A stretch of 64,000 bases of DNA from Bacteroidaceae bacterium (lineage in GTDB: Bacteria; Bacteroidota; Bacteroidia; Bacteroidales; Bacteroidaceae). Positions within the stretch are counted from its first letter, which is position 1; each line of letters begins with the position of its first letter. Below, one piece after another: positions 9,933 to 19,064 of the stretch. A program made the translations under genes and the position numbers. The notes below the pieces were generated by a model. That model saw only the letters and a list, made by a program, of their open reading frames with translations. It ran no database searches and was not told where the DNA came from. Location of the stretch: contig JAGBTN010000016.1 in NCBI GenBank assembly GCA_017631315.1, positions 124,001-188,000 of the forward strand, written 5' to 3'.

Positions 9933-10948
9933 TGAACGCCCAACATAAACTTAACCTACTTGCCCTCGGAACAGCACTTCTCGCTATCTGCAATATATTT
10001 TGGGGGTCGCTCGACATTCCCGCCAAAGATGTTTGGTGCATTTTGCGCGGATACGAAGCAGCAGGACATCCCGCTTGGAGTACTATCATACTTCAAGGAC
10101 GTTTGCCACAAATGTTGACAGCACTGCTTACTGGCACAGCTTTGGGTACTTGTGGTCTTCTCCTCCAAACTGCTTTCCGCAATCCCCTTGCAGGGCCTTC
10201 CATTCTTGGCATTGATGCAGGTGCGAACCTCGGCGTCGCTATCGTGCTACTTTTACTCGGAGGCACTACAACAATCGGCAGTCTAACACTCGGAGGACAT
10301 TTACTTATCGTTGTTGCTGCAATGGCAGGCGCCCTCGCCATTATGGCCTTGCTCATGACATTGAGCAAACTGCTACGCAGCCACGTAATGCTTCTCATTA
10401 CAGGCGTAGTAATCAGTTATGTAACAGGAAGCATCATACAATTACTCAACTATTCTGCCACAGAACAGGGTGTCCACAGCTTTATCATCTGGGGGATGGG
10501 TAATTTCTCATCCGTAGGAACAGAGCGAATGCCTGTCTTCTGCACTCTTTCTTGTACCGGACTTTTGCTCGCCATCCTGCTCATAAAACCTCTCGATGCC
10601 CTACTGCTCGGCGACCGCTACGCCGAAAATCTTGGCATCAACATCGGGAAAGCTCGGCAAATCCTTCTCTTAGTCACAGGACTACTCACCGCCACCACGA
10701 CGGCATTCTGTGGCCCAATTTCATTCATTGGGCTGGCTGTGCCTCATCTCGCACGTCTAATGCTTAGAACCTCACGACACAAAATTCTGATACCTGCCAC
10801 AATGCTTATCGGAGCGAATCTGGCACTTGCCTGCAACCTGCTAAGCACAATGCCCCACGATGGTAGCATCATTCCCATAAGCGTCATCACACCACTCATC
10901 GGCGCGCCAGTCGTTCTACATATCATACTGAAACAACGCCATGATTGA
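9932..10948 (+). CDS. FecCD-family ABC importer permease
   Basis: A 338-residue polytopic membrane protein of the FecCD/BtuC family, the permease of iron-siderophore or cobalamin importers. Family stretches include LLLQTAFRNPLAGPSILGID and GPISFIGLAVPHLARLMLR. About nine or ten membrane helices are expected. The ATG overlaps the stop of the binding-protein gene by one base, and the gene end overlaps the ATPase start by 8 bp, so the three are a tight operon encoding one importer. The substrate is not decided by sequence. Confidence 0.92.
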   Translation: MNAQHKLNLLALGTALLAICNIFWGSLDIPAKDVWCILRGYEAAGHPAWSTIILQGRLPQMLTALLTGTALGTCGLLLQTAFRNPLAGPSILGIDAGANLGVAIVLLLLGGTTTIGSLTLGGHLLIVVAAMAGALAIMALLMTLSKLLRSHVMLLITGVVISYVTGSIIQLLNYSATEQGVHSFIIWGMGNFSSVGTERMPVFCTLSCTGLLLAILLIKPLDALLLGDRYAENLGINIGKARQILLLVTGLLTATTTAFCGPISFIGLAVPHLARLMLRTSRHKILIPATMLIGANLALACNLLSTMPHDGSIIPISVITPLIGAPVVLHIILKQRHD

Positions 10949-11765
10949 GTTACAACATCTTACCGTCGGCTATGGAAAGAAAGCCATCCTCTCCGACATC
11001 AATCAAACCATCGAATCAGGACAACTCGTCTGCCTGATCGGCGCAAACGGCGTAGGCAAAAGTACCATCCTGCGCACCATTGCAGGCTTTCAGCCACCAC
11101 TCTGTGGCACCATTCTACTCAACGAACAAGATATGTCGTCGTTCTCTACCGCTCAACGCAGCAAAGCGATTTCTGTAGTGCTGACAGAACGTGTCGAAGT
11201 GCCTTGCATGAGTGTTGTAGACCTTATTGGTATGGGACGTTCGCCCTATACTGGATTCTTTGGCACACTGACAAAAGAGGATAAAAACATTATCTATGAA
11301 GCCATCGACATGGTAGGAATTAGCCATCTTGCCACACGGACCTTCGACACTCTGAGCGACGGAGAACGGCAGAAAGTTCTACTCGCCAAAGCCTTAGCAC
11401 AACAGACTCCCGTCATTTTACTCGACGAGCCAACAGCCTTCCTCGATTTCCACGCCAAAGTCAGTACCCTTCGATTGTTACTCCGCCTTGCCCACGAAAC
11501 CAATAAAACCATCCTCCTCAGCACACACGACGTGGAGATGGCAATCCAATTGAGCGATGCCTTGTGGATAGTTCAAAACGGGGAAATCAAAGCAGGTACC
11601 ACCCTTTCCCTTACCGAAAGTGGCACACTTAAACACTTCCTACAAATCGACCCTATGGCTGATGCACAAAAGGGAAATCAAGGTATCATATTTGACACCG
11701 AGAACCTAACATTGAAAATAAACAATGTAGTGTTACCAGAAACTCAAAACAAACTGGGCAACTGA
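10941..11765 (+). CDS. ABC importer ATP-binding protein (FecE/BtuD class)
   Basis: A 274-residue ATPase completing the importer. Walker A is GANGVGKST, the signature is LSDGERQKVLLAKAL, Walker B is VILLDEPTAFLD, and the switch histidine is in LLSTHDVEMA. The C-terminal 60 residues extend beyond the ATPase core with no recognised domain. The gene overlaps the permease by 8 bp at its start. At its end it overlaps the convergent murF gene by 22 bp (11744-11765), leaving no room for an intergenic terminator. Confidence 0.93.
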   Translation: MIELQHLTVGYGKKAILSDINQTIESGQLVCLIGANGVGKSTILRTIAGFQPPLCGTILLNEQDMSSFSTAQRSKAISVVLTERVEVPCMSVVDLIGMGRSPYTGFFGTLTKEDKNIIYEAIDMVGISHLATRTFDTLSDGERQKVLLAKALAQQTPVILLDEPTAFLDFHAKVSTLRLLLRLAHETNKTILLSTHDVEMAIQLSDALWIVQNGEIKAGTTLSLTESGTLKHFLQIDPMADAQKGNQGIIFDTENLTLKINNVVLPETQNKLGN

Positions 11766-13048
11766 TGAAGTTTTGTTCCGTTGCTACCCTTTATTAGAAT
11801 TGTCATATCGGATATTGGTTCCTCCTTTAATGCAATTTTAACAGCCTCCACATCGTCGAAGACGCGTACGCCTTCCGCAACCTTCTTGAACTCACTGCCC
11901 ACAAGCCAAATGCGTTCAAGTTCCATATCCCGTAATTGTTCTACAATCTTTTTGTGTTCTTCAACACTTTCCGCGCCAAGCTCTCGCATCTCTCCGAGAA
12001 TCACCATCTTATGTCTGTCGCGCATAAGAGAGAAATTTGTCAATGCAGCAGCCATACTTGAAGGATTTGCATTATATGCATCAATTATCAATCGGTTGCT
12101 TCCTGCCACCCTCAACTCGCTACGGCTGTTGGTCGGATAATAAGTAGAAAGCGCATGATCTATTTGCTCGAGTGTGATGCCAAAATAAAGACCAATCGTA
12201 ACTGCAGCACACAAATTGGCAATGTTATAAGAACCCACAAGATTTGTTGTAGTTGTACACCATGGTTGGACATTAGCGGGCCTCCATTTCATCTCTACAA
12301 AAGGTGTAACAGCATCCACGACACCCTCAATATAAGGCAACGCATCTTTTCCCAACACAAAACCACGTCCTATCGCCATTTGCACGAGGTCTTCATCTGA
12401 AGTATTAAGAAAGATTTGTTTGCCCCTCTTGTATAAATCGTCATAAAGTTCCCCCTTTGTCTGTTTCACACCTTCAAAACTACCAAAACCTTCTAAATGT
12501 GCTCTACCTACATTGGTGATGAGGCCGAAATCTGCCTGAACAATGTTGCTAAGGAGAGTTATTTCTCCCGGATGATTGGCACCTGTCTCAATAACCGCAA
12601 TATCGTGTTCGGGTCTAATGCGAAGTAAGGTTAAGGGCACACCAATATGATTATTTAGATTCCCTTCGGTAAAAAGTACATTCATCCCCTCAGAAAGGAC
12701 AGTACTAATAAGTTCCTTGGTAGTTGTCTTGCCATTCGTACCAGTTATTTGTAACACAGTCTTACCCCAAACCCTCCTATGATGTGCTGCCAAATCTTGC
12801 AGAGATGTCAACACATCATCGACGAGAAGAATACGTTCATCCTGTTTGGCCACCTCTGGGTTATCAACAACAGCATAGGCACAACCTTTTTCAAGAGCTT
12901 GCAGTGCATATTGGTTGCCATCGAACGATGCTCCTTTTAAAGCAAAAAACATGCTACCCTTTAAACAGTTTCGGCTGTCTGTTGTCACAACCGGATGCTC
13001 ACAATATATATCATATAATTCTACGGTACTCATGGCTTGTTGTTTCAT
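11744..13048 (-). CDS. murF: UDP-N-acetylmuramoyl-tripeptide--D-alanyl-D-alanine ligase
   Basis: MurF performs the last cytoplasmic step of the peptidoglycan precursor pathway, joining D-Ala-D-Ala to UDP-MurNAc-tripeptide with ATP. The protein has the normal MurF plan: an N-terminal domain with VVTTDSRNCLKGSMFFALKG, the P-loop GTNGKTTTKE, the central-domain stretch VIETGANHPGEI, and a C-terminal domain with IDAYNANPSSM. I choose ATG 13048 (434 residues); ATG 13033 is equally possible, while TTG 13060 lies in the promoter box. It is a second MurF beside the fused copy at 4764. It is divergent from folP and its 3' end overlaps the ABC ATPase gene. Confidence 0.93.
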   Translation of the reverse strand: MKQQAMSTVELYDIYCEHPVVTTDSRNCLKGSMFFALKGASFDGNQYALQALEKGCAYAVVDNPEVAKQDERILLVDDVLTSLQDLAAHHRRVWGKTVLQITGTNGKTTTKELISTVLSEGMNVLFTEGNLNNHIGVPLTLLRIRPEHDIAVIETGANHPGEITLLSNIVQADFGLITNVGRAHLEGFGSFEGVKQTKGELYDDLYKRGKQIFLNTSDEDLVQMAIGRGFVLGKDALPYIEGVVDAVTPFVEMKWRPANVQPWCTTTTNLVGSYNIANLCAAVTIGLYFGITLEQIDHALSTYYPTNSRSELRVAGSNRLIIDAYNANPSSMAAALTNFSLMRDRHKMVILGEMRELGAESVEEHKKIVEQLRDMELERIWLVGSEFKKVAEGVRVFDDVEAVKIALKEEPISDMTILIKGSNGTKLHQLPSLF

Positions 13049-13057
13049 TTTTCGCCA

Positions 13058-13065
13058 CAAATATA
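13058..13065 (-). promoter_or_regulatory. -7 box of murF
   Basis: Minus-strand TATATTTG lying 9 nt before ATG 13048 and 24 nt before ATG 13033. The short distance favours 13033 or a near-leaderless message. Confidence 0.5.
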
Positions 13066-13169
13066 CATCTTTTTCTCATAAAACACCGCCGACAAGATAA
13101 TTAAAGTGCTACTTTGACTTCTTCGAAAGAACATCCCTTAGAAAATGGACAAGAAAAAAATCATTTTCT

Positions 13170-13200
13170 TTTGAATTTCGCTCGCTTATTTGTACCTTTG
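13170..13200 (+). promoter_or_regulatory. Promoter of folP-cdaA
   Basis: TTTG at 13170-13173, 19 nt spacer, then TACCTTTG at 13193-13200: a full Bacteroidetes-type promoter. It lies 19 nt before the GTG at 13220 and rules out an upstream TTG start at 13190. Confidence 0.75.
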
Positions 13201-13219
13201 TGCGAAATTTAAATGTCTT

Positions 13220-14053
13220 GTGAGCAAGATAGTACCATACAGCATCAATGTAGGCGGCGAACTACTCTCGCTGGAAGTCCCCATTGTAATGGGCATTCTC
13301 AATGCTACTCCCGACTCTTTCTACCAGCATCACGAAGGAACCGAAGCCATTGCCTTGCGCACGAGACAAATGCTTGAAGAAGGCGCCACAATATTGGACA
13401 TAGGCGCTTGCTCTACTCGCCCAGGTTCTTCCCCCATCGACGAAAAGGAAGAAATGCAACGACTTCGGCAGTCTCTGCACATTGTTCGGCAAGAAGCTCC
13501 AAATGCAATTCTGAGCATAGACACATTCAGAGCAAACGTTGCCAAAATGTGTGTAGAAGAATATGGCGTACAGATGGTAAACGACATCAGTGGCGGCGAG
13601 TTCGACAAGAAGATGTTCACAACCGTTGCAGGACTTGGTGTCCCCTATGTCTTGACACATAATGCCACAATAGACGACACAGACAATGCACAATTCATGG
13701 CAATCTTCTTGCGCAGTATAGGCAGCAAAGTAGAAGAACTCCACGAATTAGGCATATGTGATGTTATCGTCGATCCAGGGTTTGGCTTCAGCAAGACACT
13801 CAACCAGAACTATGTCCTAATGCAAAACCTTGAAGTCCTTCATGAACTCGATCTGCCTCTACTTGTCGGTCTCAGCCGCAAGAGCATGATATACAAGTTG
13901 CTGGACACAAATCCTGAGGAAGCGCTCAATGGTTCAACAGCCCTGCACACCATTGCGCTGACAAAGGGAGCGCACATTCTGCGAGTACATGACGTGAAAG
14001 AGGCAACACAATGTATTAAAATAGTCAACAAACTGAACGAATGCCCAATATGA
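13220..14053 (+). CDS. folP: Dihydropteroate synthase
   Basis: FolP condenses p-aminobenzoate with hydroxymethyl-dihydropterin diphosphate in folate synthesis and is the sulfonamide target. Clear family motifs: MGILNATPDSFY, DIGACSTRPGS, NDISGGEFD, DPGFGFSKT and LVGLSRKSM. With GTG 13220 the protein is 277 residues, the usual size; the reading from TTG 13190 is discarded because that codon lies at the promoter box. The gene overlaps cdaA by four bases (ATGA), the folP-cdaA pairing that is common in Bacteroidetes. Confidence 0.95.
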   Translation: MSKIVPYSINVGGELLSLEVPIVMGILNATPDSFYQHHEGTEAIALRTRQMLEEGATILDIGACSTRPGSSPIDEKEEMQRLRQSLHIVRQEAPNAILSIDTFRANVAKMCVEEYGVQMVNDISGGEFDKKMFTTVAGLGVPYVLTHNATIDDTDNAQFMAIFLRSIGSKVEELHELGICDVIVDPGFGFSKTLNQNYVLMQNLEVLHELDLPLLVGLSRKSMIYKLLDTNPEEALNGSTALHTIALTKGAHILRVHDVKEATQCIKIVNKLNECPI

Positions 14054-14820
14054 GCTTCAAAGATTTGATAGATATCTTCCTTGTAGCAATTGTGCTTTAC
14101 TATTGCTATAAATTGATGAAGCAATCACGCTCTGTCAACATCTTCTATGGCATTCTTCTCTTCATCAGCGCATGGATTATCATCAGCAAGGTGTTGGAGA
14201 TGAAGTTACTTGGTGGCATACTCGATAAGCTTGTTAGCGTGGGGGCTTTAGTGATAATTGTATTGTTCCAAGAGGACATCCGCCGCTTCTTCTACTACCT
14301 TGGTGCCCGAAAGCAAACCCACCGCTTCGTGCGCTTCTTCCGTTCCGAAAAGCATACACAGCATAGCGAATTTCGCAACGATCGCGAGACAATCTTCCCC
14401 ATCGTTATGGCCTGTATGAATATGAGCAAACAACGCGTCGGTGCACTTATCGTCCTGCAAAATGACATTCCACTAAGCGAATTCATTCGGACAGGCGAAG
14501 AAGTTGACGCAAAAATAAGCCAGCGCCTCATCGAAAACATTTTCTTCAAGAACAGTCCTTTGCACGACGGCGCAATGATTGTTGCAAAACGAAAAATAGC
14601 AGCAGCATCATGCATCCTGCCCATCAGCCACGACCTTGACATCCCTAAAGAGTTCGGCCTTCGCCACAGAGCGGCAAAAGGCATCAGCAAAGAGTCGGAT
14701 GCACTTGCCATTGTGGTGAGCGAAGAGACTGGCAACATCACAGCTGCATACAATGACATAATGCGCACCCATATCTCTGCCGAGGAATTGGAAACACTAC
14801 TCATGAAAGGGAAGTTCTGA
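14050..14820 (+). CDS. cdaA: Diadenylate cyclase CdaA (c-di-AMP synthase)
   Basis: A membrane-anchored DisA_N-type diadenylate cyclase that makes c-di-AMP from two ATP. About three hydrophobic helices occupy the first 90 residues. The catalytic domain follows with LHDGAMIV (DGA motif) and GLRHRAAKG (RHR motif), both intact. The start is ATG 14050, which gives the ATGA overlap with folP; an in-frame ATG at 14041 is possible. c-di-AMP commonly regulates potassium transport and wall homeostasis; trkA and mur genes lie in this window, but no direct link is shown. Confidence 0.93.
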   Translation: MSFKDLIDIFLVAIVLYYCYKLMKQSRSVNIFYGILLFISAWIIISKVLEMKLLGGILDKLVSVGALVIIVLFQEDIRRFFYYLGARKQTHRFVRFFRSEKHTQHSEFRNDRETIFPIVMACMNMSKQRVGALIVLQNDIPLSEFIRTGEEVDAKISQRLIENIFFKNSPLHDGAMIVAKRKIAAASCILPISHDLDIPKEFGLRHRAAKGISKESDALAIVVSEETGNITAAYNDIMRTHISAEELETLLMKGKF

Positions 14821-14887
14821 CACAGTATCCATCTCTCTCAAAGAGAAAACAGACAAACGGAAAAACTAACGAAAAATATAAATTAAC

Positions 14888-15895
14888 ATGACACTAATGG
14901 AACAAATCATCGCTCGAGCCAAATCGTGCAAGCAACGCATAGTGTTGCCCGAAAGTTTGGAAGAGCGAACGCTGACCGCTGCCGACAGAGCACTGGCCGA
15001 CGACTTGGCCGATATCATTCTCATCGGTGCTACCTGCGAAATCTATGCCCTTGCCGACAAGCTCGGTTTGAAAAACATCAACAAGGCCACCATCATCGAC
15101 CCCGCAACAAGCGACATGACGGAGACCTATGCACAACTTCTCTTCTCTCTTCGCAAGAACAAAGGCATGACTGAAGAGCAAGCACGGGAGAAGGTGAAAG
15201 ACCCTCTCTATTTCGGCTGCCTCATTATTAAGAACGGTGATGCCGACGGACAAATTTCAGGAGCCCTCTCCACTACTGGCGACACATTGCGTCCTGCCTT
15301 GCAAATTATTAAATGCGCTCCCGGCATAACAACCGTCAGCGGTGCAATGCTGATGATTACACAAGCTAAAGAATATGGCGAAGACGGTGTCCTCGTAATA
15401 GGCGATGTAGCCGTAACCCCAATGCCCAATGCCGACCAGTTGGCACAGATTGCTGTGTGCACAGCTCAAACAGCTCGTAGCGTTGCTGGTTTCAAGGAAC
15501 CACGTGTTGCCATGCTTAGCTTTAGCACAAAAGGCAGTGCAAGTCACGAAGTGGTGGACAAGGTGGTTGAAGCAACCAAGAAAGCACAAGAGATAGACCC
15601 CACGCTCCAAATCGATGGCGAACTGCAGGCAGATGCAGCTCTTGTTCCGAGCGTAGGCGAGAAGAAAGCCCCAGGCAGTCATATTGCAGGTAAGGCAAAT
15701 GTGTTGGTTGTTCCCTGCTTGGAGGTTGGCAACATCGGTTACAAACTCGTTCAGCGATTGGCTGGAGCCGAAGCCATTGGCCCCATCCTGCAAGGCATAG
15801 CTCGCCCTGTTAACGACCTTAGCCGCGGATGCTCCGTCGACGACATCTACAAGATGATAGCAATCACATCTTGTCAAGCGCAAGATGCGAAGTAA
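14888..15895 (+). CDS. pta: Phosphate acetyltransferase
   Basis: Pta converts acetyl-CoA and phosphate to acetyl phosphate and CoA. At 335 residues this is the short form, a single PTA_PTB domain without the N-terminal extension of the E. coli enzyme. Recognisable stretches are RIVLPESLEERTL at the N-terminus, GALSTTGDTLRPALQIIK, GDVAVTPMPNADQLAQIA and DGELQADAALVPSVGEKKAP. It is followed by ackA after an 83-bp gap that holds a terminator-like hairpin, so the ratio of the two enzymes may be set by partial read-through. Confidence 0.95.
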   Translation: MTLMEQIIARAKSCKQRIVLPESLEERTLTAADRALADDLADIILIGATCEIYALADKLGLKNINKATIIDPATSDMTETYAQLLFSLRKNKGMTEEQAREKVKDPLYFGCLIIKNGDADGQISGALSTTGDTLRPALQIIKCAPGITTVSGAMLMITQAKEYGEDGVLVIGDVAVTPMPNADQLAQIAVCTAQTARSVAGFKEPRVAMLSFSTKGSASHEVVDKVVEATKKAQEIDPTLQIDGELQADAALVPSVGEKKAPGSHIAGKANVLVVPCLEVGNIGYKLVQRLAGAEAIGPILQGIARPVNDLSRGCSVDDIYKMIAITSCQAQDAK

Positions 15896-15905
15896 AAAGA
15901 GACTC

Positions 15906-15930
15906 CCCCTCTCACACGAGAGGGGATTTT
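15906..15930 (+). terminator. Hairpin between pta and ackA
   Basis: An 8-bp perfect stem (CCCCTCTC 15906-15913, GAGAGGGG 15918-15925) with an ACAC loop and a short T run. It is either a terminator or an attenuator before ackA. A near copy of the same hairpin follows the epimerase gene at 43335. Confidence 0.65.
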
Positions 15931-15978
15931 CATAACAAACAACCTTAAAACCCAAACACAACTACCAATTTCATTATC

Positions 15979-17169
15979 ATGAAGATATTAGTTCTCAACT
16001 GTGGCAGCAGTTCCATAAAATATGCACTCTACAACATGGACAATCAGTCCGTTATCACAAGTGGCGGTATTGAGAAAATAGGATTGCCCGACTCGTTCAT
16101 AACAGTAAAGCTCAATGGCGAAAAATACAAGATGGAACGTCCCATAGCAGAACATACTGCAGGCGTGCAGTTCATCTTCGAGGTGCTCACGAGCGGTGAA
16201 TATGCTGTGCTTCAGAATTTGAACGAGCTTGATGCCGTAGGCCATCGCATGGTGCATGGTGGCGAAAAGTTTAACAAGTCTGTACGCCTCACCCCTGAGG
16301 TAATGGAAGCCTTTGCCGCTTGCAACGACCTGGCTCCTTTGCACAACCCTGCCAACATCAAGGGCGTCAATGCAGTCAAAGCCTTGTTGCCCGACGTGCC
16401 ACAGGTAGGCGTCTTCGATACGGCTTTCCACCAGACGATGCCCGACTATGCTTATATGTATGCCCTGCCCTATAATCTTTATAAGGAGTATGGCGTGCGT
16501 CGCTATGGTTTCCATGGAACAAGTCATCGCTATGTCAGCCAACGCGTTTGCGAATTCCTCGGTTGTAATGCGGAAGACAAGCGCATCATCACATGTCACA
16601 TTGGCAATGGTGCTTCAATTGCCGCAGTCAAGAACGGCAAGTGTGTCGATACCTCTATGGGACTGACTCCTCTGGAAGGTCTTATGATGGGTACACGCAG
16701 CGGCGATATTGATGCCGGCGCAGTAACGTATTTAATGGATAAGTTCAATCTCGACACAAAAGGCATTTCAGACCTCTTGAATAAGAAGTCAGGTCTTGCA
16801 GGTGTAAGCGAAGCGAGCAGCGACTTCCGCGACATACTTGCAGGCATTGCCGCTGGTAACGACAAGGCTCGTCTGGCAAAGGAGATGTACACTTATCGCA
16901 TCAAGAAGTACATAGGTGCTTACGCTGCCGCAATGGGCGGAGTAGATATTATCCTCTTTACCGGTGGCGCAGGCGAGAACCAATGGGAAGTACGCGAAGG
17001 TGCCACAAGCGGTCTGGAATACATGGGTGTCAAGATGGATGCAACCAAGAACCGTGCATGCCGTGCCACCGAGGCGATTCTCAGTAGCGACGACAGTGCA
17101 GTAACCGTATGCTGCATTCCTACCGACGAGGAACTAATGATTGCTCTCGACACACAGGCTCTCTGCTAA
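15979..17169 (+). CDS. ackA: Acetate kinase
   Basis: AckA transfers phosphate from acetyl phosphate to ADP, giving acetate and ATP, and works with Pta encoded just upstream. At 396 residues it has normal length. Family motifs are intact: LVLNCGSSSIKYAL at the start, GHRMVHGGEKF, GFHGTSHRYVS, CHIGNGASIAAVKNG, and GLMMGTRSGDIDAGAV. A strong terminator hairpin follows at 17192. The pair supports a fermentative, acetate-producing metabolism. Confidence 0.96.
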   Translation: MKILVLNCGSSSIKYALYNMDNQSVITSGGIEKIGLPDSFITVKLNGEKYKMERPIAEHTAGVQFIFEVLTSGEYAVLQNLNELDAVGHRMVHGGEKFNKSVRLTPEVMEAFAACNDLAPLHNPANIKGVNAVKALLPDVPQVGVFDTAFHQTMPDYAYMYALPYNLYKEYGVRRYGFHGTSHRYVSQRVCEFLGCNAEDKRIITCHIGNGASIAAVKNGKCVDTSMGLTPLEGLMMGTRSGDIDAGAVTYLMDKFNLDTKGISDLLNKKSGLAGVSEASSDFRDILAGIAAGNDKARLAKEMYTYRIKKYIGAYAAAMGGVDIILFTGGAGENQWEVREGATSGLEYMGVKMDATKNRACRATEAILSSDDSAVTVCCIPTDEELMIALDTQALC

Positions 17170-17191
17170 ACACAATATAAGCGTATATATA

Positions 17192-17226
17192 AATCAGGCG
17201 TGTTTAAAACACGCCTGATTTATTAT
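17192..17226 (+). terminator. Terminator after ackA
   Basis: A perfect 14-bp stem (17192-17205 with 17207-17220) around a single central A, followed by T-rich sequence. The rest of 17227-17370 shows nothing recognised. Confidence 0.8.
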
Positions 17227-17370
17227 TTATTCACGTTATACCTATAGATTCAACATGTCATGCTCGCGCTGCCTGGCAGTTATATCATATCCGTAACCTT
17301 ATATTATATATAATGTATCAAGCAGGCTTTCTGCAAACACCATTTCACACAAATGTTTGTTTGCAACAGC

Positions 17371-18237
17371 TTATTTCAAAAAACCTTCCTTTGTAAAGTA
17401 TCTGCTCTTGCTGAGAGGCTCGATAGCACCAAACTGCATCCAGTCGGCATCTGCCTTAAACTGTGCTAAAAAAGCATCAGGAACATAGAGCGTACAGTTC
17501 TTGTTGGGAGTACAGTTCTTCGGCATCTTATAATACTCAGTACTGAGCAGATAAATCTTTTTCCATTTCGAAGCCGATGGAACAAGACCAAACATACGAT
17601 TCTTAAAGTCATTGGGGATGGAGAACTCTTCAATGGAAGTGCAGCCGTCGAAAGCACCGTCCTCCAGTTTCTGCATCGTAATGGCCATCAATATGCTGCG
17701 AAGTTTTGTACAACCACCGAAAGCACCATTGCGAATCCAATAGATATGCTCGCCGAAACGTGCAGTCTCGAGCGACGTACAGCCACGGAAAGCATCAAGG
17801 CCTATCGTATAGACATCTACGTTTAGGCTTTTCAAAGCAGAACAGCCATTGAAAGCATCGTCGTTGATAACAGGCATATCGCCCTGGAAATGTACTTGTT
17901 CGAGCGATGTGCATCCCTCGAAGGCATTATTGGCAATGTGTTTGATTTTGGGGCTTACCCATACCTCCTTAATGCTCTTGTTGTCCTTGAACTCATCAGG
18001 ATTGATGCTCAATATCTGAGAGCCAAAGCCCATCTTTTCTTCCGTAGGAATATACTCTTCTGCACGATGGCGACTCGTATAAAAGAAAATGTCGCCTGCT
18101 GGTACATCTGCAGCCTTGGCTTCCACCTTTATCGTCTTTTCCTGCTTGGCTGGTTTCTTCTCACAAGCATTTAACCCCAGAAGCATAAACAGCATCAATG
18201 AGATGCCGGCAATACCATTCCTTTTCATAGTTTTCAT
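17371..18237 (-). CDS. BspA-like leucine-rich-repeat lipoprotein
   Basis: A 288-residue lipoprotein: signal peptide with lipobox GLNAC (Cys about 25), then a Lys-rich linker. LRR_5 (BspA-type) repeats run from about residue 85 to 215, seen as repeated units such as ANNAFEGCTSLEQVHF, DDAFNGCSALKSLNV, LDAFRGCTSLETARF and NGAFGGCTKLRSI. Such proteins are surface-exposed and bind host or bacterial partners in some species; no ligand can be named here. The start may be ATG 18237 or 18228. It is divergent from the SDR gene, with paired -7 boxes between them. Confidence 0.8.
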   Translation of the reverse strand: MKTMKRNGIAGISLMLFMLLGLNACEKKPAKQEKTIKVEAKAADVPAGDIFFYTSRHRAEEYIPTEEKMGFGSQILSINPDEFKDNKSIKEVWVSPKIKHIANNAFEGCTSLEQVHFQGDMPVINDDAFNGCSALKSLNVDVYTIGLDAFRGCTSLETARFGEHIYWIRNGAFGGCTKLRSILMAITMQKLEDGAFDGCTSIEEFSIPNDFKNRMFGLVPSASKWKKIYLLSTEYYKMPKNCTPNKNCTLYVPDAFLAQFKADADWMQFGAIEPLSKSRYFTKEGFLK

Positions 18238-18259
18238 TCATTAGTGTTGATTGACGAGA

Positions 18260-18267
18260 CAAAGTTA
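18260..18267 (-). promoter_or_regulatory. -7 box of the BspA-like lipoprotein gene
   Basis: Minus-strand TAACTTTG, 22 nt before the ATG at 18237, back to back with the SDR promoter box at 18289. Confidence 0.6.
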
Positions 18268-18288
18268 TGAAAATATGTCGAAAAAACG

Positions 18289-18296
18289 TATCTTTG
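18289..18296 (+). promoter_or_regulatory. -7 box of the SDR gene
   Basis: TATCTTTG, 50 nt before ATG 18347. An in-frame reading from 18251 starts upstream of this box and is rejected. Confidence 0.6.
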
Positions 18297-18346
18297 CATT
18301 CAGACATTTAATTGTAAAGAGAAAAATAACCTGCAGTATCAGAAAA

Positions 18347-19057
18347 ATGAAGAAAAGAGCAATCGTAATAGGTGCATCATCAGGCATCGGTCGGGAAGTA
18401 GCGCTCCTGCTGAAAGAGAAAGGCTGGGCGCTTGGTGTTGCTGCACGACGGACAGAACTGTTGAAAGAAATGAGCGAAGTGGAATTTGAGCAAATTGACG
18501 TGACGCAGGACAATGCAACAGAAAAACTACGAAACCTGATAGAACGTACAGGCGGCATGGACCTCTTTTTCTATGCCTCCGGCATTGGCAAGCAGAATCG
18601 CAAACTGCAGGAAGACATCGAACTGCAAACAATGCAAACGAATGCACTCGGCTTTACCCGTATGATTGGCGAGGCCTATCGCTATTTTGCCCAACGTGGA
18701 GAAGGACACATCGCAGCCATCACCTCAATAGCAGGAACAAAAGGCCTCGGCCCTGCTCCTGCCTATTCTGCTACGAAAGCCATGCAGAACACCTATCTGC
18801 AAGCTCTGGAACAACAAGCCAATGCACGCGGGTTGCACATCCGCTTCACCGATATCCGCCCGGGGTTTGTAGATACTGCTTTGCTTAGTGGAGACTTCCA
18901 CTACCCTATGATGCTCAAACCGAAAGAAGTGGCGCAGGACATTGTCCGTGCCATCGAAACCCACCAACATGTTCGTGTCATCGACTGGCGTTACCGTCTG
19001 CTGACCGCCATCTGGCGTAGGATACCACGCTGCATTTGGCGCAGAATAAAACTTTGA
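18347..19057 (+). CDS. Short-chain dehydrogenase/reductase (SDR) family protein
   Basis: A classical SDR of 236 residues. The NAD(P)-binding motif is GASSGIG at residues 8-14. The catalytic residues are the Ser in ITSIAGTKG and the Tyr/Lys in YSATKAM. ARRTEL follows the second strand and suggests NADP preference, which is inference. The substrate cannot be named. The start at ATG 18347 places the Rossmann strand at the N-terminus as usual. It is followed 7 bp later by a YhhN-family gene, so the two are probably cotranscribed. Confidence 0.88.
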   Translation: MKKRAIVIGASSGIGREVALLLKEKGWALGVAARRTELLKEMSEVEFEQIDVTQDNATEKLRNLIERTGGMDLFFYASGIGKQNRKLQEDIELQTMQTNALGFTRMIGEAYRYFAQRGEGHIAAITSIAGTKGLGPAPAYSATKAMQNTYLQALEQQANARGLHIRFTDIRPGFVDTALLSGDFHYPMMLKPKEVAQDIVRAIETHQHVRVIDWRYRLLTAIWRRIPRCIWRRIKL

Positions 19058-19064
19058 ACATCGT

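Noticed and set aside
14888-15895. pta as a truncated gene
   Set aside because: The short single-domain form is a normal length for this family outside the E. coli type.
17227-17370. tRNA gene in the ackA downstream region
   Set aside because: No cloverleaf or TPsiC-type sequence can be found there, nor elsewhere in the window.
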